A DNA stretch of 64,000 nt from Anthoceros angustus (GCA_010909165.1 VJWM01000108.1:558001-622000); one strand, 5' to 3'. Shown: positions 53,747-64,000, counted from the stretch's first letter. Program-made: numbers and translations. The notes: generated by a model not told the origin, from the sequence alone.

Positions 53747-54635
53747 ATTCCTATTTCATAATGTTGTAGTCCCTAGTAGTTGGCACACGTAATGATGGGA
53801 GAATATGCGAACAAGAGAGTCAAGGTTAGAAGAATATGCGGACGGTGTGTCAAATATGCTTAGTTTCGACTCATCTGAAAAATTAGCTTAACCAGAACTT
53901 TATTACTTTATTTTCAAACCGAACCTCCCAGAGATATATGAAAGTAGAAAATTGCAAGTTAGATTTTTAACTTACAAGATTTCATCGAGGGTACGAGCAC
54001 ACAGCACTCAATCACTTCCCTGGTGAACTACTGCCACACGTGTGGTGGATCTACCGGGCCGAGCAAGAGAACTTGACGTGATACTAGCTCTCACAAGATC
54101 ATATGCATGTGCACGTACGGCCGCCTTGCCTCTGCCCTTTGCATCTTACATACATAGGACCATAGGACAAGGAGAGGCGATGTGTATGTAGCCGGCAGTT
54201 TGATTAACATGCACAGAAAAGTCATGACGAGAATCAAGGACATGCTGAAAGGATCTTATGCATTGAGTATCATAATAAAAAGTACATAATATTTATACGA
54301 AGTATGTGGTTATAGAATAACGTCTAGGTAGAGAGGGGTTTCTCTGGCAAAAAGGAGTTATGGCTAAAATCCCATCGTTTTTTGAGTGAAAATGCGCATT
54401 TTTTTTTTGTTTTAGGCTTTTTTTAAGGGTGTTTGCTAATTTAAATATGGTGTTCAAGCGCCACACCGTGCATGTTCATTTGGTCACAATGTACCGCATC
54501 CATGGGTGGACACCACAATTTTGAAGGGGTAAAAATAAGCGTTTCTTATTTTCACCCCTTCAAAATTTTGGGTAGAGCCATGCCCTCTTCTTGCACAACA
54601 CTATGGAGGAAGGTCTGAATGCCATGCCTGGGGTA
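53747..54635. other. SAUR 3' flank with PPR scraps
   Basis: AT-rich and without genes. At 54047-54105 the plus strand reads VVDLPGRARELDVILALTRS (S2/E motif scrap) and at 54181-54215 VYVAGSLINMH, both close to the E-type PPR gene at 8993-11473. At 54500-54570 an inverted repeat pairs AATTTTGAAGGGGT with ACCCCTTCAAAATT. Confidence 0.55.
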
Positions 54636-55225
54636 TCATGCTTCATGGCAGCTCGTCACCACATGCTTTTCACCAAGTCCGTATGAAAAAAGGGGGCTGC
54701 TTATCCAATTAAAAAGGCTCACCACTTTCCATTCAGCCATTTCAAACAAACTGTTACAAACCACTCTCCATGGAAGTAGTATTGAAATTGGATGAAATGG
54801 TTCATGTTGAGGTTGTATTTTGCATATCGAGTGAGCAACAAAGAACACACCATATCTTGCATGAGCACCGCTTTAGTATGTTGTAGTTTATAGTAGTAGA
54901 ATAATTCTCGTCGGTTCAAAACCCAAGGATGTGTTGATTGATTGATTTTTTTTTTTTTTGGCTTCCTTCCATTTTGATAGATCACGTGAGGTCAAAATCC
55001 AAGGAGATAACTGTATACTATTTATGTATGTCCTAGTGGAAAAGGCTATCGTAAAAAGTAGTTACACTTCCAAGATAGTATGCTATACATGCATGTCATA
55101 GTATGAAAGACTACCGTAAAGAGTGATTCCTCATTTGAGATAGTAGGCTATATATATGTATATCATAGTAGGAAAGACAATATATCAAATAAAGTGAGTA
55201 TACAGTTCTTGCAAAAAAATTAGCA
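54636..55225. repeat. Second copy of the 52.6-53.3 kb flank
   Basis: Follows 52628-53290 from TTCATGGCAGCTCGTCACC to the AGTGAGTATACAGTTCTTGC before the SAUR start, with about 95% identity but without the internal 90-bp duplication. Thus the SAUR upstream region is duplicated here without the gene. Confidence 0.85.
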
Positions 55226-55322
55226 TCATGATTAGCATCATGATTAGGAGAATTAGAAAATGATGATGATGATGATATTAGAATCATGATGATGATGAAA
55301 TTAGAATTATGATATTAGAATC

Positions 55323-55354
<32 letters not shown>

Positions 55355-55378
55355 CATTATCATCATCATCATCTCTAG
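55226..55378. repeat. GAT/ATC trinucleotide microsatellite with inverted arm
   Basis: Runs of GAT broken by TTAGAATCAT units, ending in a GAT run that meets an ATC run (ATGATGATCATTATCATC), so a hairpin can form. From 55379 to 55925 there is no gene; TAGGGTTTAGGGTTTAG at 55880 is a two-unit telomere-type box. Confidence 0.85.
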
Positions 55379-55925
55379 ACGTGTAAACTTAATATAATGT
55401 AATGCATAATTTATGTTTCTAAAAGTCAATTTATGATTATTTCAATAAACATAATTGTGATTTGTCTTTCCTTCCGTGCCTCAAGAGCTTGTGGTTTTCG
55501 CTTTGGCCTTGAGTCTTGAGTCAGGTAGAGAAGGGTAGGACTCCTTTCGCCTCTGAGTCGAATAGGGTAGGGTAGGTCTCCAAAGATCGGTTGATTTGGT
55601 GACTTGATCGAACGCAATAGGGTGGATGCGCTACGATGGATTTGTCTCTGTTCCTCCAAGGGAGACGGGGACGGGTCTTTTCCCCCCCTTTTCCACTTTG
55701 CTCCGACGCACCTCTGAGTACACGACTGCAGGCAGCAGGTCTCCACGCTGGAAAGAGGATGTATAGAGGATTGCATTTGTGGTGGTTCAATGAGGAGCAA
55801 TAAAAGGTTAAGCTGGCTCGATGCCGCAGCCCATGCAACATATAGTTCCGTTGCCCGCTGTGCGCACATAGGGAGGATGTAGGGTTTAGGGTTTAGCTCA
55901 AAAAGTCGTTACAACTTGCTTGTTC

Positions 55926-57735
55926 TCAAGGCCGGCCCCTACAACTGCAACAACCCTTTGCGAATCGATGTACCCGGTACCCATCCCTTACAACAATGTC
56001 TCTCTTTTCAAGCTTTGACATGATCTCCGTGGAACTGTGGCAGTCACTGCACGGAGTGTTCAAGAGACCAAACGCCAGAGCCAGTTTCTCAGTTTCTTTG
56101 CCCACAAAGCGCATCTTCCTTTTCCTTCTCACACACTGGCTTCAACACCAACTTTGTGAGGTACATGGCCTCCTTCTTGCTTCAGCCGTGCATTCGTGCT
56201 CTCCACCTTTAATGCAATATCCTCTCCTTCCTCCCACGAGAAATCTGTGTACCTCCTTATTCACCTCAATGCTCGCCATTGCAGGTTTCTTGTTAGGTCC
56301 TGCTGCCATTCTCAGTGTTTCAATCCTGTCTCCATCGGTCCACCTACCTGCATCTGCATAGGCATTGGCCATGAGCATATAGGCGGGCGCCTCCAGGGGG
56401 TCCAGCCTAACAATTCTTTCAAAACACCACATTGCCCTCTCTATGTCCCCGTGACTTTTGCAGGCATTCAACAAAGTCATCAAGCCCACAACATTGCTTT
56501 CGCACTCAAACGATAGTAGCATCTTCTGTGCCTCATCTAAATGGCCAGCACGCCCAAGAAGATCAGTCATGCAGGTGTAAAGCTCAATAGTAGGTTTGAT
56601 GCTATGCCGTTCAGCCATGGAATCGAAGTGCTTGCGACCCTCCTGGACTAGTCCCTCGTGACTGCAAGCTACTAGAAGGCAAGTAAAAGTAGCATCATTA
56701 GGCTGAACACCAGCAACTAACATCTCCTCAAAACAAGCCAGTGCCCTGCCACTGTGCAACACATCACGGTGCACTTTTCTGCCAGAATCCAAGTCGGCAG
56801 CAAATGCACAAGCTTGAAGGGCAGCTACAAAGACGTGAGCATCCGCCTTCACTCCTGACCTACGCATCTCATGGTACAATTGTACTGCCTCGTTAGATTT
56901 CCCATGCTTAGCGTATGCGGAGATTATGGAAGACCACATGAAGGCATCCGGTTTCCCCACTCTGGTGAAAACATCCATGGCCTCCTCTAGCCTGCCTCTA
57001 GAGGCATACATCCGCAAGATGTGGTTCCCCAAGTATGCATTCGACTCGTACCCAAGTTTGACATGAGGTGATGAACCCGTCGCCCCACAACCAAATCCTT
57101 CTTGGCAGTACACAATTTCAGCACAGTGCAAACCAAGGACAGGTGAATAGCTGAGTCTATCTGCGCCAGAGATTCCAGGGCCCGACGGCCTCAGAAAGTT
57201 TGCCCTACTGACATAACGTGCTCACGGTAACAGCAGTGACTACGCCCATCCCGGATCCTGCACGCCTCCCAGGTTCAGGATTACCTGGAGAGCTCGACTT
57301 GGAAGGAGAGGCACCGTGACCCATGTGCATATCCAAGGAAACGAGCTTCTCATCAACCCAAGCTGGCTTGAACATGTTGCTTAACCACAGCACCTCGCCA
57401 GAGCCCTTTCGCCGGAAGTCAGGCGAACGGGAGCTCTTCTTATCTCGTCTGTTGTCCCACCACCTGGTAGGGTCCAGGAAAAACTGTTGCCACATAGATT
57501 GTTGCTCCAGCTCCTGCTCCTGGCAACGACCGGCATCGCAGGAAAACCCGTCCCTACCCACACACTTTCTCGGAAGTGGAAGTGCTGGGCTCGTTGCACT
57601 GCTGCGCCTGGAGGCTTTGTTTGCCAGGGGTTGATTCCCTAAGAGGTGAGCGGGAGCTCCTGGTAGAATCCCTGTATATGTACACACGCCAATTTGTTGG
57701 GTCCACAACGGTTCCGGTTGTCGTACTGTGGCCAT
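55926..57735 (-). pseudogene. PDF-PPR-E-DYW:KP pseudogene with array deleted
   Basis: The leader MATVRQPEPLWTQQ at 57735, a perfect PDF motif (WQQFFLDPTRWWDNRRDKK, SPDFRRKGSGEVLWL, KPAWVDEKL), a frameshift near 57200, then one S and P motif. At 56750 VLHSG joins directly to RALACFEEMLVAG: the whole triplet array is removed in frame. E motifs follow, another frameshift near 56150, and a damaged deaminase in which the HAE site reads KETEKLALAF and 13 residues before CSDCHSS are missing. The end CSCRGRP remains. Catalysis is impossible. Confidence 0.88.
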
Positions 57736-58480
57736 GGGTCGTTCAGGGACCGCTGTCAGAAGATGGAGTCTAACAACAACAGACTATGGCACAATGCCCA
57801 GGTACTGTGCATGACCACACCATACGGGGCCCGGCATATCGGTAGCTTGGAGGTGTATGGGACAAGACAAACGCGTCCTCGGGTCCCCCACGCTCGCTAA
57901 CCCACAGCCTTCACAGCAGCCAGGCCAGGCCAGAAGAAGAATGGCAGTCCGCTCGGCCATCAGCCCCCCACACCCATGGTACCTGCTCGTGGGAGACCTG
58001 TCGCTAGACACCGGATTTCCATGTCTGCATTCGGTTGCAACCCTGAAATACTGACTGGCCTCTCTTGCTGCGCTCTGGCCCTTGCGAGGCTGAGAGAAAT
58101 CAGGATGCTATCAGCGCCTCATGAGATTTTCATGCCTTCCATTGCTTGCAGCCCTAAAACGATGACCGCCTCCGCAGACCTCTGGAACTCTGGCTCAAGA
58201 GTGGAACTCTGGGTTGCACTGGGCATTGCGCCTAGCTGTATATTCGTAAAGTGGTCGAGGTGGCACTGGGATCCCCCAACCTCGCCGGTAGCCGTTTTTT
58301 AGGCCTCGCTCGCCGTATAGATAAGTCTTGTGGCCCTCTCTAGATCTTCCATCTCCCACCCAAGTGATGTTGAGTTTGGTGCTTTCAGAATCATGAGCAC
58401 CATCTCGTGCCTTCCGGAAGGCACGAGATAGTGCTCATAGTCTGCTATTAGCTTCGCCTTCCGACTGCGGTCCTTGAACG
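57736..58480. other. Divergent 5' region with a 46-bp palindrome
   Basis: It lies between the leaders of the minus (57735) and plus (58481) genes. No gene. 58393-58438 is a near-perfect palindrome. 58132-58480 is repeated at 59615-59942. Confidence 0.6.
58393..58438. repeat. 46-bp near-perfect palindrome
   Basis: Two 23-nt arms centred at 58415/58416 with a single mismatch (C58401 against A58430); the core reads TGCCTTCCGGAAGGCA. It is 65 bp upstream of the TTGAACGATGGCC leader start. The copy at about 59868-59910 has lost three bases on one arm. Confidence 0.92.
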
Positions 58481-59614
58481 ATGGCCACAGTATGGCAATC
58501 GGACCCGTTGTGGACCCAACAATTTGCCATGTGTACAGGAATGCTACTTGGAGCTCCCGCTCACCTCAATTTAGGGAGTCAACCTCTGGCCAACGAAGTC
58601 GCCAGGTGCAGCAGTGTAAGGACCCAAGCTCTTCCACTTCTGATCAAATGTGTGGGTCGGGACCGGGATGGGTCTTCCAACGATGCTGGTCATCACCAGG
58701 AGCAGGAGCAAATGTGGCAACAGTTTTTTCTGGACCCCACCGTGTGGTGGGACAACAGACGAGCTCACAAGAGCTCCCGATCGCCTCACTTCCGGCATAA
58801 GGGGTCCGGCGAGGTCCTGTGGTTAAACAGCATGTGTAAGCCCGCGTGGGTTGATGAGAAGCTAGTGTCCTTGGCTATCCACATGGGTCATGGTCCCTCT
58901 CCTTCCGAGTCGAGCACATGGGATAAGCCTAAACCTGAACCTGACCCTGGCAGGTGTGCAGAATCGGGGATGGGCTCCATGTCTAGCGGTATACGAGGCC
59001 CAGCACTTCCACTTCCGATACAAAGTGTGGGGGTGGATGAATTATCCAGCGAGGGTCGTCGCCAGGAGCAGGAAAATTTGTGGCAACACTTTTTTCTGGA
59101 CCCTACCATGTGGTGGGATAACAGACGAGGTAAGAGGAGCTCCCGTTCGCCTGACTTCCGCCGTAAGGGGTCCGGCGAGGTCCTCTGGTTGAACAACCTG
59201 TTCAACCCAGCTTGGGTTGATGAGCAGCTCGTTTCCTTGGATATGCACATGGGTTATGGTGCCTCTCCTTCCAAGTCGAGCACTCCAGATAAGCCTGAAC
59301 CTGGCAGGCGTGCAGGATCGGAATCAGCTGTAACCGTGAGCATGTTATGTCAGCAGGGAAAGCTTGCTGAGGCCGTTCGAGCCCTGGAATCTCTGGCGCA
59401 GTCAGACTCTCCCATTTCTCTGTCGCTGTTTCACACTGTGCTGAAACTGTGCACAGCCAAGAAGGATTTGGTTGTGGGTCGACGAGTTCATGATCTCACT
59501 GTCAAACTTGGGTACAGTGGAATGCATACTTGGGGAACCATATCTTGCGCATGTATGCATGTGGAGGTAGGCTAGAGGAGGCCATGGATGTGTTCACCAG
59601 GGTGGGCAAACCAG
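58481..59614 (+). pseudogene. Double-PDF PPR 5' half, truncated
   Basis: Leader MATVWQSDPLWTQQ, then two full PDF motifs in one open frame: WQQFFLDPTVWWDNRRAHK with SPHFRHKGSGEVLWLN, and about 120 residues later WQHFFLDPTMWWDNRRGKR with SPDFRRKGSGEVLWLN. VSMLCQQGKLAEAVRALESL and the first S motif follow; a two-base loss near 59515 breaks the frame. At 59615 the sequence jumps to a repeat of 58132, so nothing after the first P motif exists. Confidence 0.88.
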
Positions 59615-59942
59615 ATGCCTTCCATTGCTTGCAGCCCTAAAACGATGACCGCCGCAGACCTCTGGAACTCTGGCTCAAGAGGAACTCTGGGTTGCACTGG
59701 GCATTGCGCCATTGTATATTCGTAAAGTGGTCGAGGTGGCACTGGGATCCCCAACCTCGCCGGTAGCCGTTTTTAGGCCTCGCTCGCCGTATAGATAAGT
59801 CTTGTGGCCCTCTCTAGATCTTCCATCTTACCCAAGTGATGTTGATTTTGGTGTTTAGATCATGAGCACCATCTCGTGCCTTCCGGAAGGCACATAGTGC
59901 TCATAGTCTGCTAAGCTTCGCCTTCCGACTGCGGCCTGAACG

Positions 59943-62900
59943 ATGGCCACAGTATGGCAATCACCCTCGTGGACCCAACAATTTGCCATGTGTACAGGAA
60001 TGCTACTTGGAGCTCCCGCTCACCTCAATTTAGAGTCAACCTCTGGCCAACGAAGTGCCAGGTGCAGCAGTGTAAACCAAGCCTTCCACTTCTGATCAAA
60101 TGTGTGGGTCACCGATGGTCTTCCAACGATGCTGGTCATCACCAGGAGCAGGAGCAAATGTGGCAACAGTTTTTTTCTGGACCCCACCGTGTGGTGGGAC
60201 AACAGACGAGCTCTCACAAGAGCTCCCGATCGCCTCACTTCCGGCATAAGGGGTCCGGCGAGGTCCTGTGGTTAAACAGCATGTAAGCCGCGTGGGTTGA
60301 TGAGAGAACCAGTGTCCTTGGCTATCCACATGGGTCATGGTCCTCTCCTTCCGAGTCGAGCACATGGGATAAGCCTAAACCTGAACCTGACCCTGGCAGG
60401 TGTGCAGAATCATGCCAGCAGCTATACGAGGCCCAGCACTTCCGATACAAAGTGTGGGGGTGGATGAATTTCCAGCGAGGGTCGTCGCCAGGAGCAGGAA
60501 AATTTGTGGCAACAATTTTCTGGACCCTACCATGTGGTGGGACAGACGAGATAAGAAGAGCTCCCGTTCGCCTGACTTCCGGCGTAAGGGGTCCGGCGAG
60601 GTCCTGTGGTTAAACATGTTCAAGCCAGCTTGGGTTGATGAGCAGCTCGTTTCCTTGGATATGCAGATGGGTCATGGTGCCTCCTTCCAAGTCGAGCTCC
60701 GGATAAGCCTGAACCTGGCAGGCGTGCAGGATCGGAATCAGCTGTAACCGTGAGCATGTTATGTCAGGGAAGCTTTCTGAGGCCGTTGGAGCCCTGGAAT
60801 CTCTGGCGCAGTCAGACTCTCCCATTTCTCTGTCGCTGTTTCACACTGTGCTGAAACTGTGCACAGCCAAGAAGGATTTGGTTGTGGGTCGACGAGTACA
60901 TGACCTCACGGTCAAACTCGGGTACGAGTGGAATGCATACTTGGGGAACCATATCTTGCGCATGTATGCATGTGTAGGTAGACTAGAGGAGGCAATGGAT
61001 GTGTTCACCAGGGTGGGCAAACGAGATGCCTTCCTGTGGTGTTCCATAATCTCCGCGCACGTCAAGCATGGCAAAGCTGAGGAGGCTATACAACTGTACC
61101 ATGAGATGCGAAGGTCAGGAGTGAAGCCGAATGGTCACGTCTTTGTAGCTGCCCTTCAAGCTTGTGCATTTGCCGCCGATTTGGAATCTGGCAGAAAAGT
61201 TCATTCTGATGTTTTCCACAGCGGCATTCCTACTAACTTATTTGTTGGCAACTGCCTGGTGGACATGTATGCAAAATGTGGCGAACTGAAGGATGCACGC
61301 CAGGTTTTTGACAGCATGGCCACAAAGGATGTAGTGACATGGAATGCCATGATATCTGGGTATGCAAAATGTGGTGAAATAAAAGATGCACGCCAGGTTT
61401 TTGACAGCATGAACACGAAGAATGTGGTGACATGGAATGCCCTGATATCTGGGTATGCCGAGCAAGGGCTCGGACATGATGCTCTTGCTCTGTATGGAGA
61501 GATGGAGCAGGATGGGGTGACTTTGGGTAACCATATTACATTCGCTTGCCTTCTAAAGGCCTGTGCAACCACCGGTGCCTTACAGAAGGGCAGGCACTTG
61601 CACTCACTGATTGTCGAAAGAGGGCTGCTGGATAGAGTTGTGGTGGGCACGACCCTGGTGGACATGTATGCAAAATGTGGTGAACTGGATGATGCACGCC
61701 AGGTTTTTGACAGCTTAGCCACAAAGGATGTGGTGACGTGAAATGCTCTGATTGCTGGGTATGCCGAGCAAGGGCTCGGACATGAGGCGCTTGCTGTGTA
61801 TGGACAAATGGAGCAGGGGCCCGATTTTCGCTGACCATGTTACTTTTGCTTGCCTTCTGAAGGCCTGTGCAAGCACTGGTGCCTTACAGAAGGGCAGGCA
61901 GCTGCTCACAGATTGTCGAAAAGGACTGCTGGATGACGTAGTGTTGGGCAACAGCCTAGTGGACATGTATGCAAAATGTGGTGAACTGGAAGATGCACGC
62001 CAGGTTTTTGAAAGCTTGGCCACAAAGAATGTGGTGACATGGAATGCCCTGATAGCTGGGTATGCACAGCAAGGTCTCGGCCAAGAGGCGCTTCTTCTGT
62101 ACGGCCAAATGGAGCAAGAAGGCCTCATTTTGGCTGACGATGTGACTTTTTCCTGCCTTCTGAAAGCCTGTGGAAGCACTGGTGCCTTACAGAAGGGCAG
62201 GCAGCTGCACTCACTGATTGTCGAAAAAGGATTGCTGGATAACGTGGTGCTGGGCAACTGCCTGGTGGATATGTACATAAAATGTGGTGAACTGAAAGAT
62301 GCACGCCGGGTTTTTGACAGAATGGTCACGAAGGACGTGGTGACATGGACAGCGCTGATTGCTGGGTATGCACAGCAAGGGCTCGGAATTGAGGGGCTTG
62401 TTTTGTATGGACAAATGGAGCAGGAGGGCCTCATCATTGCTAACCATGTTACTTTTGCTTGCCTTCTCAATGCCTGTGCAAGCACTGGAGCCATAGAGAA
62501 GGGCAGGCAGCTGCACTCAGAGATTGTCAAAAGAGGACTGCTGGATAATGTCGTGTTGGGCACTGCCTGGTGGACATGTATGCAAAATGTGGTGAACTGG
62601 AAGATGCGCCAGGTTTTTGACAGCAGCCAAAGGATGTGGTGACATGGAATGCCCTGATTGCTGGGTATGCACAGCAAGGACTCGCCAAGAGGCGCTCTTG
62701 TGTATGGACAAATGGAGCAGGAGGGCCTGATTTTGGCTGACCATGTTACTTTTGCTTGCCTTCTGAAGGCCTGTGGAAGCACTGGTGCCTTACAGAAGGG
62801 CAGGCAGCTGCACTCACAGATTGTGGAAAGAGGACTGCTGGATAACATAGTGTTGGGCAACTGCCTGGTGGACATGTATGCAAAATGTGGTGAACTGGAA

Positions 62901-63849
62901 GATGCACGCCAGGTTTTTGACAGCATGAACACAAAGGATGTGGTGACATGGAATGCCCTGATATCTGGGTATGGTACTTGTGATGATGGTCACAGAGCAC
63001 TAGCTTGTTTTGAGGAGATGTTAGTTGCCGGTATTCAGCCTGATGGTGCTACTTTTACTTGCCTTCTAGTAGCATGCAGTCATGAGGGACTGGTCCACGA
63101 GGGTCGCAAGCACTTTGATTCCATGGCTGAACAGCATGGCATCAAACCTACTACTGAGCATTACAATTGCATGATTGACCTTCTCGGGCGTGCGGGTCAT
63201 TTAGATGAGGCTGAGAAGATGCTGTTGTCATTCGAGGGTCAAAGTAATGTTGTGGGCTTGAGGTCATTGTTGAACGCCTGCAAAAGTCACGGGGACATAG
63301 AGAGGGCCATGTGGTGTTTTGAAAGCATTGTTAGGCTGGAACCCCAGGAGGCACCCGCCTATGTGCTCATGGCCAATGCCTACGCAGATGCAGGTAGGTG
63401 GACCGATGTAGACAGGATTGAACACAGAGAAGGGCAGGCAGCTAACAAGAAACCTGCAGTGGCGACCATTGAGGTGAATAAGCAGGTACATAGATTTCTG
63501 GTGGGAGAAAGGAGAGGATATTGCGGTTGAGGTGGAGAGCACAAATGCACGTCTGAAGCAGGAAGGAGGCCACGTACCTCACACAAAGTTGGTGTTGAAG
63601 CCAGTGTGTGAGAAGGAAAAGGAAGATATGCTTTGTGGACATGCAGAGAAGCTAGCTCTCGCGTTTGGGCTTTTGAACACCCCGAGTGGCACACCTCTGG
63701 TGGTAACGAAGAATCTACGCATGTGCAGTGACTGCCACAGTTCCACGGAGATCATGTCAAGGCTTGAACAGAGAGACATTGTTGTCAGGGATGGATACCG
63801 GGTGCATCGGTTCGCAAATGGTTGTTGCAGTTGCAAGGGCCGACCGTGA
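59943..63849 (+). pseudogene. Double-PDF PPR-E-DYW:KP gene, frameshifted
   Basis: Starts like the previous gene (ATG 59943). Its two PDF motifs (near 60160 and 60510) are in different frames. 60761-61741 is open: first motifs, a triplet with an extra S-like unit (MISGYAKCGEIKDARQVF), another triplet; TGA replaces TGG at 61740. 61752-62642 and 62658-63530 continue triplets, P2-L2-S2 and E motifs; 63532-63849 ends with LVLKPV, GHAEKLALAFG, CSDCHSS and CSCKGRP. About ten small lesions separate these parts. All deaminase residues are kept, so a corrected sequence might be functional. Confidence 0.82.
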
Positions 63850-63889
63850 GAACAGTGAAGAACCAGCCGGTACCCAAGGGTGTGCCTAC

Positions 63890-64000
63890 AAAAGGCACGG
63901 GGATTTAGAGAGATCGAAGCGGTGTCTTGAAAGCATTGGTAGGCTGCAACTCCAGGTGCCCATGGCCAATGCCTTCGCAGACGTAGGCATAGGTGTGACC
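63890..64000 (+). pseudogene. E-motif scrap at the window end
   Basis: GGCACGGGGATTTAGAGAG to GCCAATGCCTTCGCAGA is a decayed repeat of 63289-63390 (HGDIERAMWCFESIV, LMANAYADAG). It suggests the PPR array continues beyond the window. Confidence 0.6.

Larger units (their letters stand above)
58132..61030. repeat. 1.48-kb tandem duplication
   Basis: Unit A 58132-59614, unit B 59615 to about 61030. The breakpoints share ATGCCTTCC. Unit B differs from A mainly by deletions of one to five bases (for example CCGCCTCCGC to CCGCCGC, GGATCCCCC to GGATCCCC), spread over its first 1.1 kb. Confidence 0.92.

Noticed and set aside
55880-55897. Telomere
   Set aside because: Only two TTTAGGG-type units; this is a telo-box-sized motif, not a chromosome end.
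61715-62932. 405-codon open frame antisense to PPR motifs
   Set aside because: The repeated antisense peptide is the shadow of the P-L-S unit; every array in the window gives such frames on the minus strand. No independent conservation or domain.

Overview
The window is nuclear DNA of a land plant. Evidence: genes with short GT-AG introns, a cytosolic-type tRNA-Gly(GCC), a SAUR gene, a plastid HP30/Tim17-like importer, plant DNA transposons, and above all many PLS-class pentatricopeptide repeat (PPR) genes. Most PPR genes with a DYW deaminase domain end in Cys-Ser-Cys-x-Gly-Arg-Pro (or -Leu) instead of Asp-Tyr-Trp and carry a Leu-Lys-Pro upstream of the HAE motif. That is the DYW:KP variant linked to U-to-C organelle RNA editing, known from hornworts, ferns and some lycophytes. 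A HYDIN C-terminus (motile-cilium protein) fits a plant with swimming sperm. Introns of about 75-170 bp favour a hornwort or a heterosporous lycophyte over a fern, but this is inference and the species is not identified.

Layout. 0-12.3 kb: HYDIN 3' end; an intact PDF-PPR-DYW gene (785-3316, -); a gene-poor stretch of minisatellites and a LINE scrap; an intact five-exon HP30-like gene (7660-8808, -) head-to-head with a DYW-less PPR gene (8993-11473, +); two PPR scraps. 12.5-17.7 kb: a decayed Tigger/pogo-like transposon (TA target duplication) with a 4.2-kb GC-rich element (8-bp target duplication) nested in it. 17.7-24.1 kb: a PPR pseudogene, an intronless ATG16-like gene (+) and a two-exon SET/TPR methyltransferase-like gene (-). 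24.8-28.8 kb: a PIF/Harbinger element with clear ends whose transposase is interrupted by pieces copied from the neighbouring SET/TPR gene. 29-32.4 kb: a LINE scrap, duplicated Harbinger-type MITEs, minisatellites and the tRNA gene.

32.4-64 kb is a PPR factory: one intact DYW:KP gene (33436-35559, -), at least seven damaged relatives on both strands, and many truncated pieces. They share a modular plan: a conserved leader (MATVxQPxPLWTQQ), one or two PDF motifs (the nucleic-acid-binding motif of organellar single-strand-binding OSB proteins), P-L-S triplets, E motifs, then DYW:KP. The largest locus (44246-50742, +) holds sixteen near-identical triplets of about 300 bp. Tandem duplications with microhomology at their breakpoints, internal array deletions and a stitched mosaic at 36.6-37.5 kb show active recombination. 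A SAUR gene (53333-53746) sits inside the cluster.

Many damaged copies differ from their sisters mostly by 1-5 base deletions, often in homopolymers, so part of the apparent pseudogenisation could be long-read assembly error. The intact PPR proteins are expected to act in plastids or mitochondria as site-specific editing factors: the PPR tract picks the RNA site and the DYW-type domain changes the base.
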